From contig JBEKXU010000010.1 of assembly GCA_049511715.1 (NCBI GenBank), positions 32,165 to 96,164 of the forward strand: 64,000 bases of DNA, written 5' to 3'. A program made the position numbers and the translations under genes. The notes beneath the pieces were generated by a model. That model had not been told where the DNA came from. It searched no databases and saw only the letters and a list, made by a program, of their open reading frames with translations. Positions 34,704 through 41,868 of this stretch are shown piece after piece (the first letter of the stretch is position 1; each line of letters starts with the position of its first letter). This DNA comes from JBEKHT01 sp049511715. Its GTDB lineage: Bacteria; Chloroflexota; Anaerolineae; Anaerolineales; RBG-16-64-43.

Positions 34704-36028
34704 ACGCCGTCTTTCGTCAGAGTCTCGAGGAACTCCATGTTGTTTTCGGTTTGTTCCAAGCGGGTCAGGATCGCTTCCGTGGCCTGGGTGACGTCCAGGC
34801 CCGCGCCATTGGGAGGAGGCGACACCATCTGCGCCACCATGCGGCGCATCAACCAGACCCGCGGGGTGATGTCCGGGCCCAACAGCAGTTCCTCCCGGCG
34901 GGTCGAGGAGCGCTCGATATCGAATGCGGGGAAAATCCTGCGCTCCTGGAGTTTGCGGGAGAGAAGAAGCTCCATGTTTCCCGTGCCTTTGAACTCCTCG
35001 TACACCACGTCATCCAGCCTCGACCCGGTGTCGACAATGCAGGTCGCGATGATGGTAAGCGAGCCGCCTTCTTCGATGTTCCGCGCGGCTCCAAAGAAAT
35101 GCTTGGGCGGGTAGAGAGCGGCCGGGTCCAGGCCGCCGGACAAGGTCCGCCCGGAAGGCGTAACCACGAGATTGTAGGCGCGGGCTAGGCGGGTGATGGA
35201 ATCGAGGAGAATCACCACGTGGCGACCGATCTCGACCAGACGCTTGGCCCGCTCGAGAGCGATTTCGGCAACCCGCACGTGAGAGGTCACCGGCTCGTCA
35301 AAGGTCGAGGAGATCACCTCCGCGTCCACCGAGCGATCCATGTCGGTGACCTCTTCCGGCCGTTCCCCGATGAGGGCAACCATCAGGTGAACTTCCGGGT
35401 ACTTGAGCGAGATGCTGTTCGCAATCTGTTTCAGGACGGTGGTCTTGCCGGCCTTTGGGGGCGAGACAATCAGGCCGCGCTGCCCGCGGCCAATGGGGGC
35501 CACCAGGTTGAGCAGCCGCGTGGCCAGGGTGTGCCGATCGGTTTCGAGGTCGAACCGAAGGTCAGGAAAGATCGGAACGAGGTCCTCGAAAACCGGACGC
35601 TGTTTGGCCTGTTCGGGGTCGAGACCGTTGATTGCCTCCACCCGCAGGAGGCCAAAGTACTTTTCCGATTCCTTCGGGGCGCGGACTTGGCCAATGACCA
35701 TATCCCCGGTGCGCAGCCCGAAGCGCCGGATCTGCGATTGGGAAACGTAGATGTCGTTGGGACCCGGCAGGTAATGCTCGGCTCGGAGGAATCCGATGCC
35801 CTCCTCGACAATCTCCAAAATGCCTCCCCGGAGTTCGAGCCCCTGGCGTTCCGCGTTGGCCTGGAGCAGGCGCAGAATCAAGTCCTCCTTCTTCATGCGC
35901 GCGGAGCTCGGGATCTCGAAATCCTTCGCCGACCGGCGCAGGTCCGCCAGGTTCATCTTCTCCAGATCGGCGATATTCATACGGGGTTCACGCTGGATAA
36001 CAGTTGGACGGGCAGGCAATGTAGTCAT
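34700..36028 (-). CDS. rho: Transcription termination factor Rho
   Basis: The 442-residue hexameric RNA helicase releases transcripts from RNA polymerase. It has an N-terminal Rho-N helical domain (IADLEKMNLADLRRSAKDF), an RNA-binding OB fold (GGILEIVEEGIGFLR..YLPGPNDIYVS), Walker A SPPKAGKTTV near 195, Walker B HVVILLDSITRLARAYN near 285, and the Q/R-loop region (EEFKGTGNMELLLSRKL, RRIFPAFDIERSSTRREELLL). It is close to the usual length. The N-terminal Met at 36028 has no good ribosome-binding site; the Met at 35980 is an alternative start. Two M23 genes follow in the same operon. Confidence 0.97.
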   Translation of the reverse strand: MTTLPARPTVIQREPRMNIADLEKMNLADLRRSAKDFEIPSSARMKKEDLILRLLQANAERQGLELRGGILEIVEEGIGFLRAEHYLPGPNDIYVSQSQIRRFGLRTGDMVIGQVRAPKESEKYFGLLRVEAINGLDPEQAKQRPVFEDLVPIFPDLRFDLETDRHTLATRLLNLVAPIGRGQRGLIVSPPKAGKTTVLKQIANSISLKYPEVHLMVALIGERPEEVTDMDRSVDAEVISSTFDEPVTSHVRVAEIALERAKRLVEIGRHVVILLDSITRLARAYNLVVTPSGRTLSGGLDPAALYPPKHFFGAARNIEEGGSLTIIATCIVDTGSRLDDVVYEEFKGTGNMELLLSRKLQERRIFPAFDIERSSTRREELLLGPDITPRVWLMRRMVAQMVSPPPNGAGLDVTQATEAILTRLEQTENNMEFLETLTKDGV

Positions 36029-36222
36029 AGCAGGAATTGGGGCCTCGCAGGAGCGGGGTCCAGGCGCAGGGCACGCCTGGCTGTCAGGATGCGGTCATCT
36101 CTAGGGATGCGACGATCTCGGTAGCACGCGCACGACGGGCTTGCCAACCTCTATTGCCGAAGGAACGAAGGCAAGTTCTGAGTCCGGTAGGAAGACAAGA
36201 GGGCGAATTGTCCCTGTGCGAG

Positions 36223-36295
36223 TGACCCACGTAGGACTTGAACCTACAACCAACTGATTAAGAGTCAGCTGCTCTGCCAGTTGAGCTAGTGGGCC
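36223..36295 (-). tRNA. tRNA-Lys(CTT)
   Basis: On the minus strand the acceptor GGCCCAC pairs with GTGGGTC (one G-U), followed by discriminator A. The D arm is GCTC-N-GAGC and the anticodon stem is GCTGA/TCAGT around loop CTCTTAA, so the anticodon is CTT. The T arm is GTAGG-TTCAAGT-CCTAC. The length is 73 bases and CCA is not encoded. Confidence 0.94.
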
Positions 36296-36391
36296 GGGTA
36301 AAAAGGCAGGAAGCCGAGTCCTACCTGCTCCCTTGCCTAGGCGTCTCCTCCGGGAGGCTCCGGAGAGTAGTGCCTTTTACGATCGGGGCAA

Positions 36392-36419
36392 ATTATACTC
36401 AAAAGGGTAAGGTTGTCAA
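36392..36419 (-). promoter_or_regulatory. Consensus promoter driving tRNA-Lys (and possibly rho)
   Basis: On the minus strand TTGACA (36414-36419) and TATAAT (36392-36397) are separated by 16 bases, both perfect consensus hexamers. The transcript would start near 36385, about 90 bases before the tRNA; no clear terminator separates tRNA-Lys from rho. Confidence 0.85.
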
Positions 36420-36681
36420 TCCAGCCCAGGGCCCCATACCGCCTTGCGCACTCCGCCCTGTCCGCTCCGGAGAAAACCGAAGCGAGGGGCCGCTTCGCAA
36501 GGATGGGGGTTGGCCCGGGCCGACTTCCTTCCGCGCCCGCCAGACAAAGATTCCGGTGCCATGGATCCATCGGCAGACCGGGCCCAGCTGCGGGGGGCCC
36601 CGCCTGGACGCATGTGGTCTCCTCCGGGGGCCCGGAGGGCATTCAACCGCGCTTGCATCGCCGTGGGAGCGCGTGAGTGAT

Positions 36682-36699
36682 CCTTGTCAAATGACACGG
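36682..36699. repeat. Imperfect palindrome, candidate operator
   Basis: CC-T-TGTCA-AA-TGACA-C-GG: the two TGTCA/TGACA half-sites are perfectly inverted around AA, with matching CC/GG flanks. It lies about 50 bases upstream of the tandem repeat ahead of hydB. Confidence 0.45.
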
Positions 36700-36748
36700 T
36701 TAGGATGGACCCGGATAGGGCCACGCCGGTTCCTCAGGGGATAAACCT

Positions 36749-36785
36749 GATAAGTTGGACAAACTAATGATAAATAGGACATACT
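36749..36785. repeat. Tandem 20-base-period direct repeat upstream of hydB
   Basis: GATAAGTTGGACAAACT (36749-36765) and GATAAATAGGACATACT (36769-36785) agree at 14 of 17 positions and are exactly 20 bases apart, near two turns of the helix. Such spacing suits side-by-side binding of a dimeric regulator. They overlap the only AT-rich promoter-like region before the hydrogenase operon. Confidence 0.6.
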
Positions 36786-36905
36786 TCAGACCAAGAGACG
36801 ATTAGTGTAAGGTATCCGGGGAACGGCCCGGGCCTAAACTAACAACGACCTCGCCTAGCGTCCCGAGCAAGGGAGGGCTGTGAATCGAGAGGAGCAAAGC
36901 CGGCG

Positions 36906-37973
36906 ATGACCTTCTATGTCATTCCCAAGACCGCGGTTCCGGACTGGGTAGACCACCTGCGCAAGTCTCGTCGAGTCGTTGGCCCACGTCCGCTGCACGG
37001 CCAGTATGTTTTCGATGAAGTCCGTTCGGCTCGCGAACTGGATCTCAGCTACCCCACCACGGTCATTCCTCCCAAGAAGTACCTGCTCCCACAACGAGAA
37101 GACCTGCTCTCCTTCCGGGCGGGAGTGGGTGAGGCTCAGCTCGCGCAGGAAGGAAGTCCGACCGTGGTTCTGGGGGTCCACACCTGCGACCTGCACGCCA
37201 TCCAGCTGCTCGACTTGGTCTTCAGTCAGGGCAACCGCGATCAACACTACCTCACCCGCCGGGAGAGCGTTGCCCTGGTCAGCATCGAGTGTCTGAAGCC
37301 GTGCGGGCCTCACTCTTTTTGCAAGAGTATGGGGACCCTGGGGGTCATTGACGGATACGACTTGCACCTGACCGACCTGGGTGAGGAATACGCCGTGGAT
37401 GTCGGCACGGAGAAGGGGCAGGCCCTGCTCAAGGGCTTCGGGAGCGTGCGGGAGGGGACGGAAGCGGACCACCGGCTGTTCAACCGAGTGATGGCCGAGA
37501 AGTGGCCGCGGTTCCCCTTGCGCCTCGACTTTGACATCACCGAATTGCCCAGCCTCCTGTCCACGAGCTACGACAGCTCGTTGTGGGAGGAATTGGGCCA
37601 GCGCTGCCTGGCCTGCGGCATGTGCACCAACGTCTGCCCGACCTGCTACTGTTTCAATGTCCTCGACGAAGTCGACTTCACCCTGAGCGCCGGAAGGCGT
37701 TATCGGATCTGGGACTCCTGCCAGCTTGACCGCTTCGCCACCGTGGCTGGCGGGCACAATTTCCGCGCCGCCCAGGCGGCGCGCGTGCGACACCGGTTTT
37801 TCCGCAAGGGGAAGTACCAGACGGACGCCTATGGACTCCTGGGCTGCGTCGGTTGCGGGCGCTGTGCGCAGGTCTGTTTGGTTCACATCACCCCAGTCGA
37901 CACCTGGAATGAGCTGAATCGGAGGCGCAACACCGCCTCCTTGAGTGCGGGTGTCAAGGAGGCGCAGGCATGA
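36906..37973 (+). CDS. hydB: Group 3b NiFe-hydrogenase (sulfhydrogenase) beta subunit, 4Fe-4S protein
   Basis: The 355-residue iron-sulfur subunit links the diaphorase module to the NiFe module of the cytosolic NADP-dependent hydrogenase. The C-terminal third holds two ferredoxin-type motifs, CLACGMCTNVCPTC near residue 234 and CVGCGRCAQVC near 314. The N-terminal half is the conserved HydB/SudB region with GVHTCDLHAIQLLD and ECLKPCGPHSFC. The order beta-gamma-delta-alpha that follows is diagnostic for group 3b enzymes such as Pyrococcus hydrogenase I. It ends in an ATGA overlap with hydG. Confidence 0.93.
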   Translation: MTFYVIPKTAVPDWVDHLRKSRRVVGPRPLHGQYVFDEVRSARELDLSYPTTVIPPKKYLLPQREDLLSFRAGVGEAQLAQEGSPTVVLGVHTCDLHAIQLLDLVFSQGNRDQHYLTRRESVALVSIECLKPCGPHSFCKSMGTLGVIDGYDLHLTDLGEEYAVDVGTEKGQALLKGFGSVREGTEADHRLFNRVMAEKWPRFPLRLDFDITELPSLLSTSYDSSLWEELGQRCLACGMCTNVCPTCYCFNVLDEVDFTLSAGRRYRIWDSCQLDRFATVAGGHNFRAAQAARVRHRFFRKGKYQTDAYGLLGCVGCGRCAQVCLVHITPVDTWNELNRRRNTASLSAGVKEAQA

Positions 37974-38821
37974 CTGCCGAGCTCAAGTCGAGCCTGGAGA
38001 GTACTTCCATTTATCTTCCGACCCTGGCGACCATCACCAATGTGCGGCCGATCACCAAGATGGAGAAAGTCTTCACGGTCGAGCTTCCCGGCGGGATGTC
38101 GCTTGGTCACAAGCCCGGGCAGTTCGTCGAGGTTTCTCTCTTTGGAATCGGGGAGGCACCCATCAGTATCTGCTCCTCCCCCAGTCGCAGCAATGGCCGG
38201 TTTGAGCTTTGCGCGCGCAAGGCTGGGGATTTGACCGGGGTCCTGCACACCCTGGGACCGGGGGATCGGATTGGCGTGCGGGGGCCCTTTGGTGAAGGCT
38301 TTCCGGTTGAGCGCTTCCGGGGGAAGGATATGCTCTTCGCCCCCGGGGGATTGGGCCTCGCCCCCCTGCGCTCCCTGATCGACCAAGTGCTCGATGAGCG
38401 CGGGAATTTCGGAAGGGTGATTATCCTCTACGGGGCGCGCAACCCCTCGGAATTGCTTTTCACGGATGAACTGGCGGAGTGGGCAAGGCGCTCGGATGTC
38501 GAGCTCCTCGTGACGGTCGACCGGGGGGATGCGACCTGGAAAGGAAATGAAGGGGTGATTACGACCCTTTTCCCGAAGATCCAGATCTATCCCCGCGATA
38601 CGGTCGCCTTCACCGTCGGGCCTCCGGTGATGTACCGCTTCGTCATTATGGAGTGCTTGGCCAAGGGGATTCCCGAGGGGAACATTTGGCTGAGCTTGGA
38701 GCGCCGGATGAAATGCGGCGTGGGCAAGTGCGGCCACTGCCAGATCAACAATGTGTACGTCTGCCAGTCGGGTCCGGCCTTCCGCTATTCAGAGATCAAA
38801 CATCTCGGGGAGGCGCTCTGA
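37970..38821 (+). CDS. hydG: Group 3b NiFe-hydrogenase gamma subunit, FAD/NAD(P)-binding oxidoreductase
   Basis: The 283-residue flavoprotein resembles ferredoxin-NADP reductase and dihydroorotate dehydrogenase electron-transfer subunits. It has an FAD-binding barrel (GQFVEVSLFGIGEAPISICSSP in pieces), an NAD(P)-binding fold (APGGLGLAPLRSLIDQ, YGARNPSELLF) and a C-terminal 2Fe-2S site CGVGKCGHC-x7-C. It passes electrons between the Fe-S clusters and NAD(P)(H). It overlaps hydB by 4 bases and hydD by 1. Confidence 0.94.
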   Translation: MTAELKSSLESTSIYLPTLATITNVRPITKMEKVFTVELPGGMSLGHKPGQFVEVSLFGIGEAPISICSSPSRSNGRFELCARKAGDLTGVLHTLGPGDRIGVRGPFGEGFPVERFRGKDMLFAPGGLGLAPLRSLIDQVLDERGNFGRVIILYGARNPSELLFTDELAEWARRSDVELLVTVDRGDATWKGNEGVITTLFPKIQIYPRDTVAFTVGPPVMYRFVIMECLAKGIPEGNIWLSLERRMKCGVGKCGHCQINNVYVCQSGPAFRYSEIKHLGEAL

Positions 38822-39588
38822 TGGCTACCCGACCGAAGGTCGCCTTTTTTGAGTTCACCAGCTGTGAGGGGTGTCAGCTGACGGTGGTCGACTCGCTTCA
38901 AACCCATCCCGAGCTGCTGGACGCCGTGGAGATTGTCCGCTTCCGGGAGGCCATGAGTGAACAAGGGGATGACTATCAGGTGGTCTTCATCGAGGGTTCC
39001 TGCTCGCGGCCGGCGGACGAGGAGCAGCTCCAGGCCATCCGGCAACGAGCCGGGGTGGTGATCGAGCTGGGGGCGTGTGCTCACATAAGCGGAGTTAACG
39101 CCATTCGCAACCGCCAGGATCTGACGGATGTTCGCCGCTATGTCTACGGGGACCATGCCGATTGGTTTGCAACTTACCCCGCGCGTCCCATCCATGCCGT
39201 GATCCCGGTGGAGGCAGCCATCCCCGGCTGTCCAATCGACCGCAATGAATTCCTCCGCGTCGTGACCACTCTCCTGCAGGGCCGCTTGCCTCAACTTCCC
39301 GACTACCCGGTCTGTGTCGAGTGCAAGCTGAAAGAAAATGTGTGCGTTTATCAGCGCGGCCGGACTTGCCTGGGGCCGGTGGTGAGGGCCGGGTGTGACG
39401 CCATCTGTCCGACCTACGGCGAAGGTTGCGAGGGGTGCCGGGGGCTGATTCCGGCTCCGAACGTTGAGTCTCTGCTGCAGGTCCTGAAGGAATATGGACT
39501 GCAGCCGGACCAGGCCCAGGCCCAGATGACGGAGTTCCTGACCTATTCGATGATGGAAAGAGAGGCGGCCTCAAATGGCAAGCGTTAA
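38821..39588 (+). CDS. hydD: Group 3b NiFe-hydrogenase delta (small) subunit
   Basis: The 255-residue small subunit carries the Fe-S relay from the NiFe site. The proximal-cluster ligands lie in SCEGCQLTV, ELGACAHISG and PGCPIDRNEF. A Cys-rich C-terminal half (CVECKLKENVC, RAGCDAICPTYGEGCEGC) supports the other clusters. There is no Tat signal, fitting a cytosolic enzyme. ATG 38821 shares one base with the hydG stop; the longer in-frame extension is rejected because homology starts at PKVAFFEFTSCEGC. Confidence 0.94.
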   Translation: MATRPKVAFFEFTSCEGCQLTVVDSLQTHPELLDAVEIVRFREAMSEQGDDYQVVFIEGSCSRPADEEQLQAIRQRAGVVIELGACAHISGVNAIRNRQDLTDVRRYVYGDHADWFATYPARPIHAVIPVEAAIPGCPIDRNEFLRVVTTLLQGRLPQLPDYPVCVECKLKENVCVYQRGRTCLGPVVRAGCDAICPTYGEGCEGCRGLIPAPNVESLLQVLKEYGLQPDQAQAQMTEFLTYSMMEREAASNGKR

Positions 39589-40861
39589 GGTCGACGTCCA
39601 TCATATCACCCGCGTCGAGGGCCACGGCAATATCGTCATCGACGTGGACAACGGGGAGCTCAAGCAGTGCGAGCTACAGGTGGTGGAGGCCCCGCGCTTT
39701 TTCGAGGCCATGCTGCGCGGCCGCCCCTTTGCTCAGGCCTCGCACATCACCTCCCGAATCTGCGGCATATGCGCGGTCGGGCATGCCACCGCCTCCCTGC
39801 GTGCCACCGAGAAGGCCTTGGGGGTAGAACCGAGCCCGCAGACAGTCCTGCTGCGGCAGCTCAATTTCTTCGGGGAAATCCTGGATAGCCATATCCTCCA
39901 CGCCTACATGCTGGTGGCTCCGGATCTGCTGGGCGCCGGGAGCGTGATCCCCCTGGCACGCTCCGCCCCTGAGGTGGTCTTGCGCGCCCTGCGCATGAAG
40001 AAGCTTGCCGGCGACCTGTGTGCGGCCATTTGCGGCCGGCACACCCACCCGATTGCCCTGGCCGTCGGAGGCTTCACCCATTATCCCTCCCGCGGCGACC
40101 TAGAAACTCTGCGCGAGCGGTTCACGGCCGTGCGAAGCGATGTCGATGCCACCGTGGAGCTTTTCCAGAAACTGCGCTTACCGGATTTCGATCGCGAAAC
40201 CGAATATCTGGCGCTGCGCAAGCCCGAAGAGTACTGCTTCATCGACGGCGAGATCGCCAGCAGCGATGGGGGCTCCTGGCCCGTGGAACACTACCGGGAG
40301 ATCACCAACGAATACCTCGTGGCCTACTCTTCGGCCAAGCGAACAAAACACCTTAGGGACGCCTACATGGTCGGGGCCCTGGCCCGCTTCAACATCAATT
40401 TTGAGCGGCTGCATCCCAAGGCCAAGGCGGCCGCCCGTGCCTTGGGGATTCATCCCAAGTGCACCAATCCCTATCTGAACACCGCAGCTCAGGTCGTGGA
40501 AATCGTACACTGCGTTGAGGAGGCCGTGAGAATCCTTGACCAACTTCTGGCTCAAGGCTTCGCCTGGGAGGAACCGGTGAAGCCCTCCCGCCTGTCAGGT
40601 GAAGGGGTGGGCGCGTGCGAGGTCCCCCGGGGAACCCTTTACCACCACTACCGGATCGAGGAGGGGAAGATCGCCGCGGCCAACTGCATTATTCCCACGG
40701 GCCAGAATCTTGCTAACATCGAAGCCGATATGCGGACGCTCGTACCCAAGATTCTCAACCGCAAGTCGGAGGAGATCACGCTGGCGCTGGAGATGCTCGT
40801 CCGGGCCTACGATCCCTGCATTTCGTGTTCCACCCACATGCTGGAGGTTCGCTTTGAGTGA
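39575..40861 (+). CDS. hydA: Group 3b NiFe-hydrogenase alpha (large, catalytic) subunit
   Basis: The 428-residue catalytic subunit coordinates the NiFe centre through RICGICAVGH near residue 62 and the C-terminal DPCISCSTH. The short tail after that His (MLEVRFE) is the peptide removed by the maturation protease in this family, and the protease gene follows directly. ITRVEGHGN at the N-terminus is the usual opening. It overlaps hydD by 14 bases. Group 3b enzymes oxidise H2 or evolve it with NADP(H), and some reduce polysulfide. Confidence 0.95.
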   Translation: MASVKVDVHHITRVEGHGNIVIDVDNGELKQCELQVVEAPRFFEAMLRGRPFAQASHITSRICGICAVGHATASLRATEKALGVEPSPQTVLLRQLNFFGEILDSHILHAYMLVAPDLLGAGSVIPLARSAPEVVLRALRMKKLAGDLCAAICGRHTHPIALAVGGFTHYPSRGDLETLRERFTAVRSDVDATVELFQKLRLPDFDRETEYLALRKPEEYCFIDGEIASSDGGSWPVEHYREITNEYLVAYSSAKRTKHLRDAYMVGALARFNINFERLHPKAKAAARALGIHPKCTNPYLNTAAQVVEIVHCVEEAVRILDQLLAQGFAWEEPVKPSRLSGEGVGACEVPRGTLYHHYRIEEGKIAAANCIIPTGQNLANIEADMRTLVPKILNRKSEEITLALEMLVRAYDPCISCSTHMLEVRFE

Positions 40862-41426
40862 ACGGCCGGTCGAGGGACGACCCGGCAGAGCGGGGGCCGC
40901 TGAGGCGCCACCTTGCCGAGCGGCGGGTACGCTCATCCTGGCGGTAGGCGACACGCTGCGCGCCGATGACGGCGCGGGGGCGGCCGTTCTGGAAGAGCTG
41001 AGGGAATCCCGACGCTTGCCAGCAGCGGTTCGCCTGCTGGACGCCGGGACCGCGGGCCTCGATATTGCCCTGACTCTTGGAGAGGTCGCTCGCGCAATCA
41101 TTGTGGATGCCGCCGATCTGGGAATGCCGGCGGGGAATTGGACGCGCTTGGGCGGCGATGGGCTGGGGCTCGTCGGGCATCACGAAGGGAGTTCTACCCA
41201 CTCGGCCGGCTTGGCCGATGCTCTGGCGCTGGGCGAGGCGTTGGGGCTGCTCCCTGAGGAGCTGGTGTTGTACGCGATCCAGCCGGAGACCCTTTCCTTC
41301 CAGGAGGGCCTGAGTGCGCCGGTCGCCCGAGCGGTTCCTCAAGTCACCTCGGCCATTCTCGAAGAGCTGGGCCGGGATTCCACGGGCAGTTCCGAAGAGG
41401 AAAAAGCATGGCAAAGATCCTCGTGA
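40854..41426 (+). CDS. Hydrogenase maturation protease (HycI/HyaD family)
   Basis: The 190-residue endopeptidase removes the C-terminal peptide of the large subunit after nickel insertion. It has the family motif VGDTLRADDGAGAAVLEEL near residue 32, the second Asp in IIVDAADLG near 83 and the His in GHHEGSSTHSAGLADAL; these three are the Ni-sensing ligands. The start is TTG 40854: GGAGG at 40843-40847 sits 6 bases upstream and it overlaps hydA by 8 bases. The frame open back to 40599 is the shadow of hydA. Its 3' end overlaps the response-regulator gene by 19 bases. Confidence 0.88.
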   Translation: MSERPVEGRPGRAGAAEAPPCRAAGTLILAVGDTLRADDGAGAAVLEELRESRRLPAAVRLLDAGTAGLDIALTLGEVARAIIVDAADLGMPAGNWTRLGGDGLGLVGHHEGSSTHSAGLADALALGEALGLLPEELVLYAIQPETLSFQEGLSAPVARAVPQVTSAILEELGRDSTGSSEEEKAWQRSS

Positions 41427-41809
41427 TTGACGATGATCCAGACGTAGTTCTGGCCGTAAAGATGTGCCTGGAGAATTCCGGGCACAAAGTCTCCTCGGCC
41501 GGCAACAGCGAAACGGGCCTGCGGCAGCTCAAGGCAGACCGGCCCGACCTGATCATCCTGGATGTGATGATGGATACGGCCACCGAGGGCTTCCAATTGG
41601 CGCTCAGGCTGCGAAGACCACAAGCGGGATCCGAGCTGGCCGCCTTCAAGAACATCCCGATCCTCATGCTCACGGCAATCCACTCCACCACGCCCTTGCG
41701 GTTCGGACCCGATCAAGACTACCTGCCGGTGGAGGAATTCATGGAGAAGCCTATCGACCCGAAAGTCCTGGTCGCGAAGGTCGAGACCCTCCTGAAGAAA
41801 GGCAAGTAG
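41408..41809 (+). CDS. Response regulator receiver protein in the hydrogenase operon
   Basis: A 133-residue single receiver domain: acidic pocket IDDDPD near 8-11, phospho-acceptor Asp in LIILDVMMD near 52, conserved Thr in MLTAIH and Lys in EFMEKPID. No DNA-binding domain is present. It overlaps the protease gene by 19 bases and is followed within 60-85 bases by a histidine kinase, so the two form a two-component pair embedded in the hydrogenase operon. Confidence 0.92.
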   Translation: MAKILVIDDDPDVVLAVKMCLENSGHKVSSAGNSETGLRQLKADRPDLIILDVMMDTATEGFQLALRLRRPQAGSELAAFKNIPILMLTAIHSTTPLRFGPDQDYLPVEEFMEKPIDPKVLVAKVETLLKKGK

Positions 41810-41868
41810 GTTTCGCCGACTTGGGGGCACCGTCAGGCGCCGCTGACCTGGCACCACAGGTGAATGCC

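Larger units (their letters stand above)
36420..36905. other. Intergenic control region of the hydrogenase operon
   Basis: The first half is GC-rich with no gene I can support. The 36738-36815 stretch is clearly AT-richer than its surroundings and holds a tandem 20-base repeat; an imperfect palindrome sits at 36682-36699. Both are listed separately. A weak promoter TTGGAC (36755) with CATACT (36780) overlaps the repeat. AGGAG at 36890-36894 is the hydB ribosome-binding site. Confidence 0.45.

Noticed and set aside
33159..35114. 651-residue plus-strand open frame opposite the two M23 genes and rho
   Set aside because: Arg/Gly/Val-rich translation without motifs; the minus strand encodes recognisable LysM, M23 and Rho proteins throughout.
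36223..36296. Second tRNA next to tRNA-Lys
   Set aside because: Only one complete cloverleaf can be built; flanking sequence lacks acceptor or T-arm partners.
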